In this document: positions 8,362-18,154 of the stretch, piece by piece | Numbering within the stretch: position 1 is the first letter of the stretch | Layout of the letters: each line of letters begins with the position of its first letter | Assembly (NCBI GenBank): GCA_902780585.1 | Contig: CACZGA010000009.1 | Span: 1 to 55,676 of the forward strand | Source of the DNA: an uncultured Erysipelotrichaceae bacterium | GTDB lineage: Bacteria > Bacillota_I > Bacilli_A > RF39 > UBA660 | Direction of reading: 5' to 3' | Length of the DNA stretch: 55,676 bases | Notes under the pieces: model-generated | Told to the model about the DNA's origin: nothing | Databases searched by the model: none | The model's input: only the letters and a program-made list of their open reading frames with translations | Program-made: the position numbers and the translations under genes

Positions 8362-9624
8362 TTATTTCTGTAAAGTATAGTATCGTACATCTACTGATTG
8401 TAGGAATACGGGTTTTATGGCACGTTCAAATACTTCTAATATTAGGTCCTTCATAAATTTGCTTTTTTCCATGGCAGCTCTACCTAATTTACATTTGGCC
8501 TCTCCCGGTTTACCTGATAGGCCAGCTGCTAATAATTCATTAATAATTTTTTGGTCATCTGTCTCTTTTATAACTGGTAATAACAGTTCAATTCCTTGAA
8601 GTTTCATTAATTTCTTATATTCAGTAAGTATTTCTTCCTGTTCTACCATAAATAATTGGCTTTCTCGAGCACCTTCAGCAATATATTTATAGCCATATGT
8701 TCTGGCTAATTTTATAGTTTCTATATACATGGCAGTGCGACAGCATAAACATCTTAATTCCGAAAATAATGTACCATGTTCTAAATATTCATCTGGGGCA
8801 AAACCACATGCATCACACAGTTTTTTAAAAGTATCTTTTATGTCAACACATTGAAAAATAATTGGGAATCCATACTCTTCGGCCTTACTATTATCGGGAA
8901 ATATTTTTTTGATAATTATATCATCCAAATTACCATTAGGGTATATTTTGCGTTCATACTCTCTATTAAAGTTATGTGAACCGTAAATGAATGGCCAATC
9001 TGCATCAATCATTTCTCCATTATCAAAATGTATAAAGCAAACGTTGTAACCTTCATTATGTAGGCGCACAGCGGATAACATACTATCCCTACCGCCAGAA
9101 TATAAAAGTAATACAGTTTCTTTTGGTTTCGTACAGTATTTTTCTACTACCTCACTAGTTAATAAAGAATGAGTATCTCTATATATAATTGGAGAATTAT
9201 CTGATAATTGGTGAACTAGTAAATTTTGATTAGAAAGTCTATTTTGTAATTCATAATAATCACAACACATTAAATCTCCTGGGCTTCTATTAACACTTGC
9301 TTGAAACTCTTTTTTAGAGACTAGATCCATAGCATTCAAAGGCGCAAACAAATCATAAAAATATGTATTATCTTCTATTTTAATTAATGGTTGTTTTTTT
9401 AAAAAAGTTAAAAATGCATCTCTCTTTTTAGAATCAACCGGTAATATAGCATTGTTATGTTTATCCAAATTCCCATTACATAATAGCATTAGGAATAAAT
9501 AAATACTCTCCTCATTACTACTACAGTAATTGTAATTTGGAATAGTAATATAATCTATTTTAGCTCCGTAATCTTGGACAACATAAAAATTGCCTAATTT
9601 TAAAAGCAACTTTGCATTCGCCAT
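8362..9624 (-). CDS. PP-loop ATPase with unknown N-terminal domain
   Basis: Residues 170-330 form a HUP/PP-loop nucleotide-binding domain: LLLYSGGRDS at 172-181 (the SGGxDS pyrophosphate loop), Asp201-Asn-Gly, and Ala-Glu-Gly-Ala-Arg near 316-320. Cys-rich sites occur at Cys270-Asp-Ala-Cys273, Cys292-Leu-Cys-Cys295 and Cys378, which could bind metal or an Fe-S cluster or carry sulfur, as in tRNA thiolases of the TtcA/TtuA group. The first ~165 residues match nothing I know. PP-loop enzymes adenylate a carbonyl oxygen or amide in tRNA modification, thiolation or amidation. The exact substrate cannot be told. It is a single gene bounded by two similar terminators, with a GGGGGAATTCTAA ribosome site. 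Confidence 0.7.
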   Translation of the reverse strand: MANAKLLLKLGNFYVVQDYGAKIDYITIPNYNYCSSNEESIYLFLMLLCNGNLDKHNNAILPVDSKKRDAFLTFLKKQPLIKIEDNTYFYDLFAPLNAMDLVSKKEFQASVNRSPGDLMCCDYYELQNRLSNQNLLVHQLSDNSPIIYRDTHSLLTSEVVEKYCTKPKETVLLLYSGGRDSMLSAVRLHNEGYNVCFIHFDNGEMIDADWPFIYGSHNFNREYERKIYPNGNLDDIIIKKIFPDNSKAEEYGFPIIFQCVDIKDTFKKLCDACGFAPDEYLEHGTLFSELRCLCCRTAMYIETIKLARTYGYKYIAEGARESQLFMVEQEEILTEYKKLMKLQGIELLLPVIKETDDQKIINELLAAGLSGKPGEAKCKLGRAAMEKSKFMKDLILEVFERAIKPVFLQSVDVRYYTLQK

Positions 9625-9644
9625 TTAGAATTCCCCCTGATTTT

Positions 9645-9672
9645 TAAAAAAGAAATATCTATTGATATTTCT
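9645..9672 (-). terminator. Intrinsic terminator of yneF
   Basis: A 9-bp stem AGAAATATC/GATATTTCT (9651-9659 with 9664-9672, TATT loop) is followed on the - strand by T6. Its 3' arm contains the last codons and stop of yneF. Confidence 0.7.
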
Positions 9673-9868
9673 CCATGGCTTTCATCATTTGATTTATTTG
9701 TTTTTGATTAGGTTTTCTACCCATTTGCATCATTAATGCTTTAATCATATCTTCATTAATTGGTGGATTTTGCTTTAGATATTTTTTCATGAAATAACGA
9801 GCTAGGAAGAAACCTATAGCAGCACCAATTAAAATACCTACTACTAATAATAATATATCATGTAACAT
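9659..9868 (-). CDS. yneF: YneF family (UPF0154) small membrane protein
   Basis: A 69-residue protein with one N-terminal membrane helix (about 5-27, Gly-rich [11 protein letters not shown]), then Met-Lys-Lys-Tyr-Leu-Lys-x-Asn-Pro-Pro-Ile and a Met/Gln/Lys-rich tail with Met-Gly-Arg-Lys-Pro. This matches YneF of Bacillota in length and sequence pattern. Function unknown. An AAGGAGATGAGTTT ribosome site precedes the ATG. Confidence 0.88.
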   Translation of the reverse strand: MLHDILLLVVGILIGAAIGFFLARYFMKKYLKQNPPINEDMIKALMMQMGRKPNQKQINQMMKAMEKYQ

Positions 9869-9975
9869 AAACTCATCTCCTTGTATTTATTTTAACGAAT
9901 TATAGTAAAATGTGCAAGGAGTTTTCTAAAAAGAAGAAATCCGTTTAATAAATACTTTTTTTATTTATAATATGT

Positions 9976-10848
9976 TTAATTTATATATAAATTTATTTTA
10001 TTATCTTTATAAGAATTATATATCTTGTTCCATATTTCACTTTCTACATATCTAGCTTTTTTGGGATGCATTAGGTATCGTACAGTTAATTCTATATAGT
10101 TATCTACAATTCTAGTATAGATTATGGGATCTAATTTATTATAATAAATTCTATTTGTTGAGTTTATATAATTAATTTGATTTTCCATTTTATGAGGAAT
10201 ATTCTTAATTATTTCATTATTATTAATTATCTTATAGATTTCATTTTTATTTTTTTGTAAATCACTTTGTAAATCAATTTTTATAACTATTTCATCCCAT
10301 ATATATTTAAAACCTTTGTTAATGTTTTTTATAGGTTTTGTTAGTACGATTGATGAAGGAAAGGTTACAATAATCCCAGTTGATTGACCATGTGTTTCAT
10401 TTGTTGATACTTCTACTACTTCAAATGATAATGCAAAAATATTGGTAACATCCCCTTTTATACCATCTATTTCTATTCTATCTTCTACTTTAAATGGTTT
10501 CTTTATATTAATATAAATACCACAAAAAAAGTTTAAAATTAATTCTCTTAATGAAATAGTTATTGCTGCTGAAATAACACTTATTAAAGTCATTAAATTT
10601 TTTATAAAATTATTCCATATTATTATAAAAGATAAACATTCTAAAATATTTAATAATATTTGTAATGTATGATTTATTATATATTCCTTTCTTCCTTCCA
10701 TTTTTTTATATACTATATGATGTATTGCTTTCTTTAATAAATAATAAACTATAAATATAATTGCAGATTCAATTAAGATTGATAATAAATTATAATTTGT
10801 TGTATTAATAATACTTATTTTTTGTAAAATTTCATTCATTTTTTGCAT
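9976..10848 (-). CDS. MscS-family mechanosensitive ion channel
   Basis: A membrane channel that opens on turgor increase. Three N-terminal hydrophobic segments (about 20-42, 62-82, 88-112) are followed by the MscS beta-domain, seen as Lys-Pro-Phe-Lys-Val-Glu-Asp-Arg-Ile-Glu-Ile-Asp-Gly-Ile-Lys-Gly-Asp-Val (about 137-155) and Thr-Phe-Pro-Ser-Ser-Ile-Val. The C-terminal cage is short. Pore-helix glycine/alanine spacing (Ala-Ala-Ile-Thr-Ile-Ser-Leu-Arg-Glu) is less regular than in E. coli MscS. A single gene, 290 residues. Confidence 0.82.
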   Translation of the reverse strand: MQKMNEILQKISIINTTNYNLLSILIESAIIFIVYYLLKKAIHHIVYKKMEGRKEYIINHTLQILLNILECLSFIIIWNNFIKNLMTLISVISAAITISLRELILNFFCGIYINIKKPFKVEDRIEIDGIKGDVTNIFALSFEVVEVSTNETHGQSTGIIVTFPSSIVLTKPIKNINKGFKYIWDEIVIKIDLQSDLQKNKNEIYKIINNNEIIKNIPHKMENQINYINSTNRIYYNKLDPIIYTRIVDNYIELTVRYLMHPKKARYVESEIWNKIYNSYKDNKINLYIN

Positions 10849-10948
10849 ATATTTTCACCCCGCGAAAGATGATTATATCATATATTATTCTTTTTGATTA
10901 ATAATTAATTCTTGATTTACACATTTTTACACTTTAATCAAAACAAAA

Positions 10949-10973
10949 AACAGTATAGAACTTCTATACTGTT
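10949..10973 (-). terminator. Intrinsic terminator downstream of tkt
   Basis: A long stem AACAGTATAG/CTATACTGTT (10949-10958 with 10964-10973) is followed on the - strand by T6GT4. It lies about 70 bases past the transketolase stop, and the bases between it and the stop hold nothing else that I can see. Confidence 0.75.
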
Positions 10974-11040
10974 TATCTTCTTTTCTTTTTCTTATATTTT
11001 TTTGTATATCATCATAATTTATATAGTTTTCTGTTTCTTT

Positions 11041-13020
11041 CTATTTTAGTAATTGTTCTATTCTTTCTTCTAATGAGTCTACATCAAAACCATATTTTTT
11101 ATAGACATCTTCTTTTTTACCACTAGCACCAAATTCATCTAGGGTAATTAGGTATTTACTGTTATATATTAATTTATTCCATGAGAATGAGGATGAAGCT
11201 TCTACAACTATCTTTCTTACTTCTACTGGTAATAAATCTTCTATATATTCATCACTTTGATTTAGAAATCTTCCTAAGTTTGGAACAGATACTACTCTGG
11301 TTTCTATACCTTTAGTTTTTAATCTTTTAGCAACTTCTAATACTTGGTGTAGTTCTTCACCAGAAGACATAATGATACCCATTGGTTTTTTCATAGTATC
11401 TAGGGCAATATAAGCACCTTTTTCTACTTCATTAGCTTTTGTTTCTTCCAGTATTGGAACACTATTTCTACCAAGTACTATAGCACTAGGTCCACTACTT
11501 TTTTCAAATATAGCTTTATATGAACCTATTACTTCATTAGCATCAGCTGGACGGAATACATCTAGATTAGGTAGTGAACGAAGTGATAATAATTGTTCTA
11601 CCGGCTGATGGGTTGGTCCATCTTCTCCGACACTTATTGAATCATGTGAGAAGATAAATATATTTGGTAAATTCATTAAAGATGTTAATCTCATAGCAGG
11701 TTTTAAATAATCACTAAATACTAAGAATGTAGAAGCATATGGTCTAAAACCACAAAGCGCTAAACCATTAGTGATTGCGCCCATAGCGTGTTCTCTTACA
11801 CCATAGAAAATATTTTTACCTAAATAATTATCTGCTTGAAAATCTCCACCTTCTTTTATATATGTTCTGTTTGCGGAGAACAAATCGGCTGCGCCTCCTA
11901 ATAAATATGGAGAATCTTTTACTACAGCATTTAATATTTTAGAAGAAGTATCTCTAGTAGACTCTATTTTATTTTCAGGAGCATCATAGTATAAATCTTT
12001 TATTTCTATTTTTTTATCTGATCCTCTAAAGTATGAAATTTCTTTTTTTACTTCTTCAGATTCATTTAGTAGTTTTGTTTCCCATTCATTATTTAAGTTT
12101 TCACATCTTTGATTTATTAGATATTGGAATTCGTCCATTAAATTTTGACTAATGGCGAAGGGGATGTTTCTGATACCCATTTTTTCTTTCATTTGAGTTA
12201 CATCTTCTTCTGTTGGGACAGAGCCATGTATTTTATTAGTTCCTTCAAGAAGAGAATATTTTCCGATTACGGTTTGGACTTCAATTATAGTTGGTTTATC
12301 AGTAAATGTTTTAGCTTCTTCAATTGCTTTATTAATTAACTCATAATTATTACCATCATCTACTCTCATTACGTTCCAACCCGCAGATAAAAATCTCATT
12401 GAAATATTATCATTGAAGGTTTGACTAGTACTACCATCTAAACAAATATTATTAGAATCATATAATACTATTAATTTATTTAATTTTAATGTACCAGCAA
12501 GAGAGGCTGCTTCATAAGAAATACCTTCCATTAAGTCGCCATCTCCACATAATACATAAGTATTAAAATCTATTAAATTAGGATATTTTGTTCTTAATCT
12601 AGCCTCAGCCATAGCAATACCAACGGCAGTTGCGAAACCTTGGCCTAAAGGGCCTGTTGAACATTCAACACCTGGGGTTACACCATATTCTGGATGTCCA
12701 GGAGTCTTTGAATCAATCTGTCTAAATTGTTTTAAATCATCTAGTGACAAATCATAGCCCGCTAAATATAATGTTGAATACAACAAAGCAGAGCCGTGCC
12801 CTCCAGACATAATAAATCTATCTCTATTAAAATAGTTTGGATTTTTAGGATCTATTCTTAAATGATGAGCATATAATGTATAAATAATTGGAGCGGCACC
12901 CAAGACGATTCCAGGATGTCCACTTTGAGCTTCATATATCATATCAATTCCTAAACTACGAATTTGATTTATAATTTTTTCTTGGTTAATTTCGGATATA
13001 TCTGTTATTTGATTTATCAT
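11041..13020 (-). CDS. tkt: Transketolase
   Basis: A thiamine-diphosphate enzyme of the pentose phosphate pathway, moving two-carbon units between ketose and aldose phosphates. Motifs: Ser-Gly-His-Pro-Gly near residue 33, Ser-Gly-Gly-His-Gly-Ser-Ala near 71-77, the ThDP/Mg site Gly-Asp-Gly-Asp-Leu-Met-Glu-Gly then Asn-Asn, and Gly-Val-Arg-Glu-His-Ala-Met in the pyrimidine-binding domain, with Asp-Gly-Pro-Thr-His-Gln-Pro further on. I begin at the ATG at 13020, which has GGGAGG seven bases upstream. The ATG at 13035 overlaps that site. The ATPase gene is 33 bases upstream in the same direction. About 660 residues is the normal length. Confidence 0.95.
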   Translation of the reverse strand: MINQITDISEINQEKIINQIRSLGIDMIYEAQSGHPGIVLGAAPIIYTLYAHHLRIDPKNPNYFNRDRFIMSGGHGSALLYSTLYLAGYDLSLDDLKQFRQIDSKTPGHPEYGVTPGVECSTGPLGQGFATAVGIAMAEARLRTKYPNLIDFNTYVLCGDGDLMEGISYEAASLAGTLKLNKLIVLYDSNNICLDGSTSQTFNDNISMRFLSAGWNVMRVDDGNNYELINKAIEEAKTFTDKPTIIEVQTVIGKYSLLEGTNKIHGSVPTEEDVTQMKEKMGIRNIPFAISQNLMDEFQYLINQRCENLNNEWETKLLNESEEVKKEISYFRGSDKKIEIKDLYYDAPENKIESTRDTSSKILNAVVKDSPYLLGGAADLFSANRTYIKEGGDFQADNYLGKNIFYGVREHAMGAITNGLALCGFRPYASTFLVFSDYLKPAMRLTSLMNLPNIFIFSHDSISVGEDGPTHQPVEQLLSLRSLPNLDVFRPADANEVIGSYKAIFEKSSGPSAIVLGRNSVPILEETKANEVEKGAYIALDTMKKPMGIIMSSGEELHQVLEVAKRLKTKGIETRVVSVPNLGRFLNQSDEYIEDLLPVEVRKIVVEASSSFSWNKLIYNSKYLITLDEFGASGKKEDVYKKYGFDVDSLEERIEQLLK

Positions 13021-13053
13021 ATCCATTCCTCCCATCAGTTTTATTATAGCATA

Positions 13054-15684
13054 CTAATCTTTGCCACGATATTTAATTTTTTTATAGCATTCCATAATCA
13101 TAATAATTATACAACCCATTGCAATTTCAGCTAGTAAAGCCGGAAGTGGAATGTGTTGAGTCTTTAATAAAGTACTTAAATTAGGTATTTCTATAACTGC
13201 AATTCCCAATAAAACTGAGCCTATTATACTTAATAAGAAAATATAATTTGATTTAAGAGAAGTACTTGTAATGCTTTTCTTCTCACTACGACAATTAAAG
13301 GCATGTAAATTCTGAATTATAATCATTAAGGCCATTATATAACCTCTAGCTAGAGTTAATTCCATATTTAATATATTTACTAAGAAATACCATAATAAGA
13401 ATACTAATATACCTATGCTTATACCAGCAATTAGTATCTCCTCAATTAATGTTCTATTAAACAAGCTTTCTTCGGGATCTCTAGGTGGTTCTTTCATAAT
13501 ATCATCTTCGGTCTTTTCAAAAGAAAGCGCTATATCTTGTAAGCCATCTGTTACAACATTTAGCCATAGTAACTGAATAGCAACTAATGGCATTGGCATA
13601 TTAGCTAATACTGATAATGTAAAGAATAAAACTTCTGCTAAACCGCATGATAATAAGAAATATGTTATCTTTCTAATATTAGCATATGCTACTCTACCTT
13701 CTTGGATGCCACTGACAATTGATTTAAAATTATCATCTAGAACTACCATTTTAGAAGCTTCTTTAGCTATATCTGTTCCACTACCCATTGCAATTCCAAT
13801 ATTAGCAGTTTTTAAAGCTGGGGCATCATTTACACCATCCCCTGTAACGGCTACAAATTCTTTTTGTCTTTTTAGAGATTCAACAATTCTTAATTTTTGA
13901 AGAGGTGTAACTCTAGAAAATACTTTTTTAGTTTTAACAAATCTATCAAAAGCATCTGCACCTTTTTTGTAATATTCCTCTACCTCATCACCTGTTGTTG
14001 TTTCAGTAAAATGATTTGCTAGTTGTAAATCCTTAGATATTTTATAGGCTGTTAGAGGGTGATCTCCTGTAATCATAATTACTTTAATACCGGCAGCAGT
14101 ACATTTTTTAATTGATGCAATAGCTTCTTTACGGATAGGATCAATAAAGCCTACTAATCCCATAAAGGTCAAATCTTTTATACTCTTTTCATTATAATTA
14201 TCTTGTTTATTTATTTTACCAGTTGCTACAGCAATTACTCGGTAACCATCTTTTGATAATTCCTCGTTTTGTAATTCTATTCTTTTAGGATCAAATGATT
14301 TAGATAAATTCATTTTATTACAATATTTTAAGACTACTTCTAGGGAGCCTTTCATAGTACAGTACATTTCATCACCTTGTTTATAGAAGGCTGCAGAATA
14401 TTTATTAATTGATTCATAAGGAATAGTTTCTACTATTTCAATATCATCTATTTTTGTCTTTAGCTTTTCACCTAATACTAAGAAAGCTATATCAATGGAG
14501 TCCCCAATTCGCTCCTTTTTAGATATTTTAGCTTCATTATTAATTACGCCTAGTTTTATTATATCTTTTACATTTTCTAGATTTGTTCCTATAACTTCCC
14601 CTTCAGGTGAGTAACCTGTTCCTGTTATCATATATTCTGAATTGTTTGGTAAAACAATTTTTTTTGCAGTTTGTTCGTTAACAGTTAATGTTCCTGTTTT
14701 ATCACTAGCAATTATTGTACAACTACCAAGAGATTCTACAGAATTAAGTTTCTTGGTAATAACTTTCTTTTTTGCCATCTTATTAGAGGCTATTGTTAAG
14801 GCCATTGTCATAGCAAGTGGTAATCCTTCTGGCATAGCTGATACAGTTAAAGCAATAACTGATACTAATACTTCAGGGGCTTCAACACCTTTTATAAATA
14901 ATAGACCAGCAAGGACAATTCCAAAGGCAATGATTGCTAAAGATATTTGTTTTGAGAAACGATCTATTCTAATTGTTAAAGGGGACTTTTCATCTTTAGT
15001 ATTATGCATTGTTGTGGCTATTTTACCTACTTCAGTTTCAGTTCCAACGCGAATTACTACAGCTTCGGCTCTGCCGGTTGCAACTGTTGTTCCTGCAAAA
15101 AGAATATTACTTTGAGAAGTTATAGCACATTCTTTATTAGGTAATGCTTTTTTGTTTTTTTCTACAGGAAGACTTTCACCAGTTAAAATTGATTCATCTA
15201 CAGTAAAGTTATGAGAATCTATGATACGTAAATCAGCAGGTATTTTATCTCCTGATTCTAGGAATATATAATCTCCTACTGTTATTTCCCTTGAATCAAT
15301 TATTATTTCTTCGTTTTCACGATTAACTTTGGTTTTTTCAGCAATTAATTTTTCTAAAGCTTCCATAGTAGAATTGGCTTTATTTTCTTCATATGTTCCA
15401 ATTATTAAATCAATTAAAACAATTAGTATTATTACTATTGCATCTACTATTTCACCAATAAATAAAGAGGCAACAACAGCAACTAGTAGTAATAAAACTA
15501 TGGGGTCTAGTAACTCTTCATACATTATTTTTAAGATACTAGGTTTTTCTTTTTTAGGGAGTTCGTTTTTACCATATTTTTCTTGTCTTTTTAAAACTTC
15601 TCTTTTAGATAAACCTTCTTGAGAGGTTTGAAATCTATGGAATATTTCTTCTATAGCCATGGCATAATATCTATCATTTTTCAT
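13054..15684 (-). CDS. P-type cation ATPase, Ca2+-type (P2)
   Basis: A membrane ion pump of 876 residues. The actuator motif TGES is at 168-171, PEGLP at 285-289 in M4, the phosphorylation site D328-KTGT, and the hinge Thr-Gly-Asp-Gly-Val-Asn-Asp-Ala-Pro near 600. M6 has Asn-Val-Val-Thr-Asp-Gly and M5 carries a Glu (Cys-Gly-Leu-Ala-Glu). An N-terminal cation-ATPase domain and ten membrane segments are evident, matching SERCA/PMCA-like bacterial Ca2+ pumps. Specificity for Ca2+ is inferred from PEGLP and the M6 residues, not proven. It precedes tkt by 33 bases and may be co-transcribed, though no functional link is evident. Confidence 0.92.
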   Translation of the reverse strand: MKNDRYYAMAIEEIFHRFQTSQEGLSKREVLKRQEKYGKNELPKKEKPSILKIMYEELLDPIVLLLLVAVVASLFIGEIVDAIVIILIVLIDLIIGTYEENKANSTMEALEKLIAEKTKVNRENEEIIIDSREITVGDYIFLESGDKIPADLRIIDSHNFTVDESILTGESLPVEKNKKALPNKECAITSQSNILFAGTTVATGRAEAVVIRVGTETEVGKIATTMHNTKDEKSPLTIRIDRFSKQISLAIIAFGIVLAGLLFIKGVEAPEVLVSVIALTVSAMPEGLPLAMTMALTIASNKMAKKKVITKKLNSVESLGSCTIIASDKTGTLTVNEQTAKKIVLPNNSEYMITGTGYSPEGEVIGTNLENVKDIIKLGVINNEAKISKKERIGDSIDIAFLVLGEKLKTKIDDIEIVETIPYESINKYSAAFYKQGDEMYCTMKGSLEVVLKYCNKMNLSKSFDPKRIELQNEELSKDGYRVIAVATGKINKQDNYNEKSIKDLTFMGLVGFIDPIRKEAIASIKKCTAAGIKVIMITGDHPLTAYKISKDLQLANHFTETTTGDEVEEYYKKGADAFDRFVKTKKVFSRVTPLQKLRIVESLKRQKEFVAVTGDGVNDAPALKTANIGIAMGSGTDIAKEASKMVVLDDNFKSIVSGIQEGRVAYANIRKITYFLLSCGLAEVLFFTLSVLANMPMPLVAIQLLWLNVVTDGLQDIALSFEKTEDDIMKEPPRDPEESLFNRTLIEEILIAGISIGILVFLLWYFLVNILNMELTLARGYIMALMIIIQNLHAFNCRSEKKSITSTSLKSNYIFLLSIIGSVLLGIAVIEIPNLSTLLKTQHIPLPALLAEIAMGCIIIMIMECYKKIKYRGKD

Positions 15685-15725
15685 ATTTTCCCCTACCTTT
15701 ACTCTATTTAATTATAGCATATATT

Positions 15726-15760
15726 AAAAAAAACTTAAAAAGAATGTTTTCTTTTTAAGT
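15726..15760 (-). terminator. Intrinsic terminator of the beta-helix surface gene
   Basis: A 10-bp stem ACTTAAAAAG/CTTTTTAAGT (15733-15742 with 15751-15760) is followed by T7 on the - strand. It lies directly after the stop at 15766. Confidence 0.75.
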
Positions 15761-15765
15761 CATTT

Positions 15766-17985
15766 TTAACTATTAAAATTAGTTTGGTATGTTTTATTAT
15801 CTACTACTATGGTACCGGCTGAAATAGTTGTTTGTTGATCGGTTATTGTTCCAGAAATAGCACTTGTTTTTCCGGCAATTGTACCATCATAGAAGTTAAA
15901 TGTACCAGTTGTTATAACACCATATTTTTCTCCTCTTATCATAGGAGTTTGGTTATTTACATTGCCATCTTTTGTACCAATTGTTAAAATTCCTTCATTT
16001 GATATAGCATGTTGTTTAGTTCCTATAATCGTGCCACCTAAAATATTTACTACACCATTTGGTAATATTTGGACTGTTCCTCTTTCCATTGTTGTATCAC
16101 CATTTGTTGGAGCACCATCAGTTTTAGAGCTTAGATAAGCACCATCTAATATTTGGGCCGTACCACCCAAAACATAAAGGGTTTGTTTGTTTCCCGTTGA
16201 AATAACATTTGCACTTATGGAAATATTCCCAGCATTATTATTGATAGTTGCTGATTCACCACTAGAAGACAAAGTTCCATTGGATATTGATATATTACCA
16301 CTATTTTCAATAATAGCTTTTTTGCCGTCGTAGTTAATAGTTTTTCCATTTAAGTCTAAAATTATATCTTTGTTTTCGTCTATAACTATATTGTCATAGT
16401 GGTCTTTTTCCACTACTATTGTCGTTTGAATATTATCAGGGCAATGCGCTATAGCTGCGCTAACTGTATCGTAATATGTAGTTCCAATTCTTACAACATT
16501 GGTAATCTTAGTCCAATGAGCGTAGAAAGTAACATCACTATTTATAATAGTATTTTCATTTACTTGCTGCCCACCATTCTTTTCAGTAAACCAGCCAGCA
16601 AAAGTGTAATTATGTCTATTTGGTATTGGTAACTCTCCAGCTGGACTACCTGCTACTAATGATCTTCTTGGCTCACTAACTGTTCCGCCATTAGCATCAA
16701 AATTTATATTTGCTCCAGGAACTAGTTGAGCTACACTATAGTTTTGATTATCTATTACTTCGGTTGTTAATTGTACAGCATAGTTAGATTCCGTATCTAT
16801 AACTTTTGTATTATCGTTGATTCCTCTTGTTTTACCTTTAGCTTTGCCATCATAAAAACTATAATTTGATGTACTCTCTATACCATATTTATTTCCTGTA
16901 AGTATTGGACTATTGTTATTATATGTACCATCTTTTGTACCTACAATTAAATTTCCAGCGTTTATGCAAGCTGAACTACCTTCTGACTCTATTGTTCCAC
17001 TAAGTACTGTTACAGTTCCTCCGCTAAGGTTTTGTAAAGCTGCCCTTTGCGTTGTTGTAGTATGTAGATAACTATTACCAGATATAGTTGTTTTACCTTT
17101 ATTATTATATACAGCTTGTCTGCCACCGGTTACATTAACTGTTACTGAATTTAGATATAAAATTCCAGTAGATTCAACGTTGATAGCTCCATTGGTTTCA
17201 GCATCACTTTGAACACTTCCGTTATTTAGAGTAAGCTTTCCATAATTTTTGATTACGTTATCATTGCCATTATTACTTATTGTATTATTATTCATATTTA
17301 AAACGATATTTTGATGATTTGTTATTGTTAGTACTTCGGTAGTATTATTTAATAATTCTATTGTGGTTTCAGTATCATTAGTTGGTACATCATTAATAGC
17401 AGCACTTAATGTATCATAATAAGTAGAGCCGATTCTAGCAACTTTTGGTTCTAAGTTAAATTCAAAATTAATATATGAATTTAGTGTAGTATTCGTAATA
17501 GTTGATAAATTATCTTTATATTTAAAAGTAATTGTAAATTCTTTTTCTTCTTGAGGATTTAAAGTATCTCCTGTTGTTATTCCATTAACAATAAATTCAA
17601 TATCTTGATTATCATAACCTAATTCTGTTGAATAAACTTCTTCATTATAAATAGCTGATATAGTACTAAGATTTTTTACTTTTATTTTATAAGTAATAGT
17701 TGATGCTAAATCATTTCCTAATACAATACTACTATTCATTAAAGTAAGATATGAATCATGAATTGTAGAATCATTAGGATCAGCTAGATTACTTGATAAA
17801 TAAGTTATTTCTGTAATTATAACTTTATCTTCGGGTGTTGCTGTTGCATCACCACTTAAAGCTAGATTAATATCTGTTGTTTGAGAATAGCCTATTCCTA
17901 AAATCATTGTCATAAAAAGAAGTGTAATGATATATAAATATTTATTTTTAATTGTTTTTAATTTACTAAAAATATTCTTTTTCAT
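15766..17985 (-). CDS. Surface protein with repeated beta-helix halves and an InlB B-repeat
   Basis: Starts with Lys-rich residues and a membrane helix ending Leu-Gly-Ile-Gly-Tyr-Ser (about 15-33), the same anchor style as the tandem proteins at 48.6-55.4 kb. Then come a ~110-residue domain and two related parallel-beta-helix-like halves (about 180-400 and 490-735). Both halves open with Val-x-Arg-Ile-Gly-(Ser/Thr)-Thr-Tyr-Tyr-Asp-Thr and contain Gly-Thr-Lys-Asp-Gly and a Phe-Tyr-Asp-Gly motif. Between them sits one InlB B-type repeat (Phe-Asp-Ala-Asn-Gly-Gly-Thr ... Ala-Gly-Trp-Phe ... Tyr-Ala-His-Trp, about 420-486). No sortase signal is seen at the C-terminus. Likely adhesive, function unknown. 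GGAGGAG ribosome site. Confidence 0.8.
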   Translation of the reverse strand: MKKNIFSKLKTIKNKYLYIITLLFMTMILGIGYSQTTDINLALSGDATATPEDKVIITEITYLSSNLADPNDSTIHDSYLTLMNSSIVLGNDLASTITYKIKVKNLSTISAIYNEEVYSTELGYDNQDIEFIVNGITTGDTLNPQEEKEFTITFKYKDNLSTITNTTLNSYINFEFNLEPKVARIGSTYYDTLSAAINDVPTNDTETTIELLNNTTEVLTITNHQNIVLNMNNNTISNNGNDNVIKNYGKLTLNNGSVQSDAETNGAINVESTGILYLNSVTVNVTGGRQAVYNNKGKTTISGNSYLHTTTTQRAALQNLSGGTVTVLSGTIESEGSSACINAGNLIVGTKDGTYNNNSPILTGNKYGIESTSNYSFYDGKAKGKTRGINDNTKVIDTESNYAVQLTTEVIDNQNYSVAQLVPGANINFDANGGTVSEPRRSLVAGSPAGELPIPNRHNYTFAGWFTEKNGGQQVNENTIINSDVTFYAHWTKITNVVRIGTTYYDTVSAAIAHCPDNIQTTIVVEKDHYDNIVIDENKDIILDLNGKTINYDGKKAIIENSGNISISNGTLSSSGESATINNNAGNISISANVISTGNKQTLYVLGGTAQILDGAYLSSKTDGAPTNGDTTMERGTVQILPNGVVNILGGTIIGTKQHAISNEGILTIGTKDGNVNNQTPMIRGEKYGVITTGTFNFYDGTIAGKTSAISGTITDQQTTISAGTIVVDNKTYQTNFNS

Positions 17986-18154
17986 TTACACTCCTCCTTC
18001 GATCCTTATTCTATATATAATTTTATCATATTTTTATTGTTTTTTCATATTACCATTTTAATTATTGAGTAAAATTTTATGTACGTTATTGTCTATTTTA
18101 ATTAAATCTTGTTTGATTTTTATAATCAATTTTTTATTATCTAATAAAAAAAAA

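Noticed and set aside
14642-15115. 157-residue + strand frame inside the P-type ATPase gene
   Set aside because: It lies fully inside a well-supported gene on the other strand, has no ribosome site of note and no recognisable protein features. Several similar antisense frames (within uvrC, nadD, surface genes) were dismissed for the same reason.
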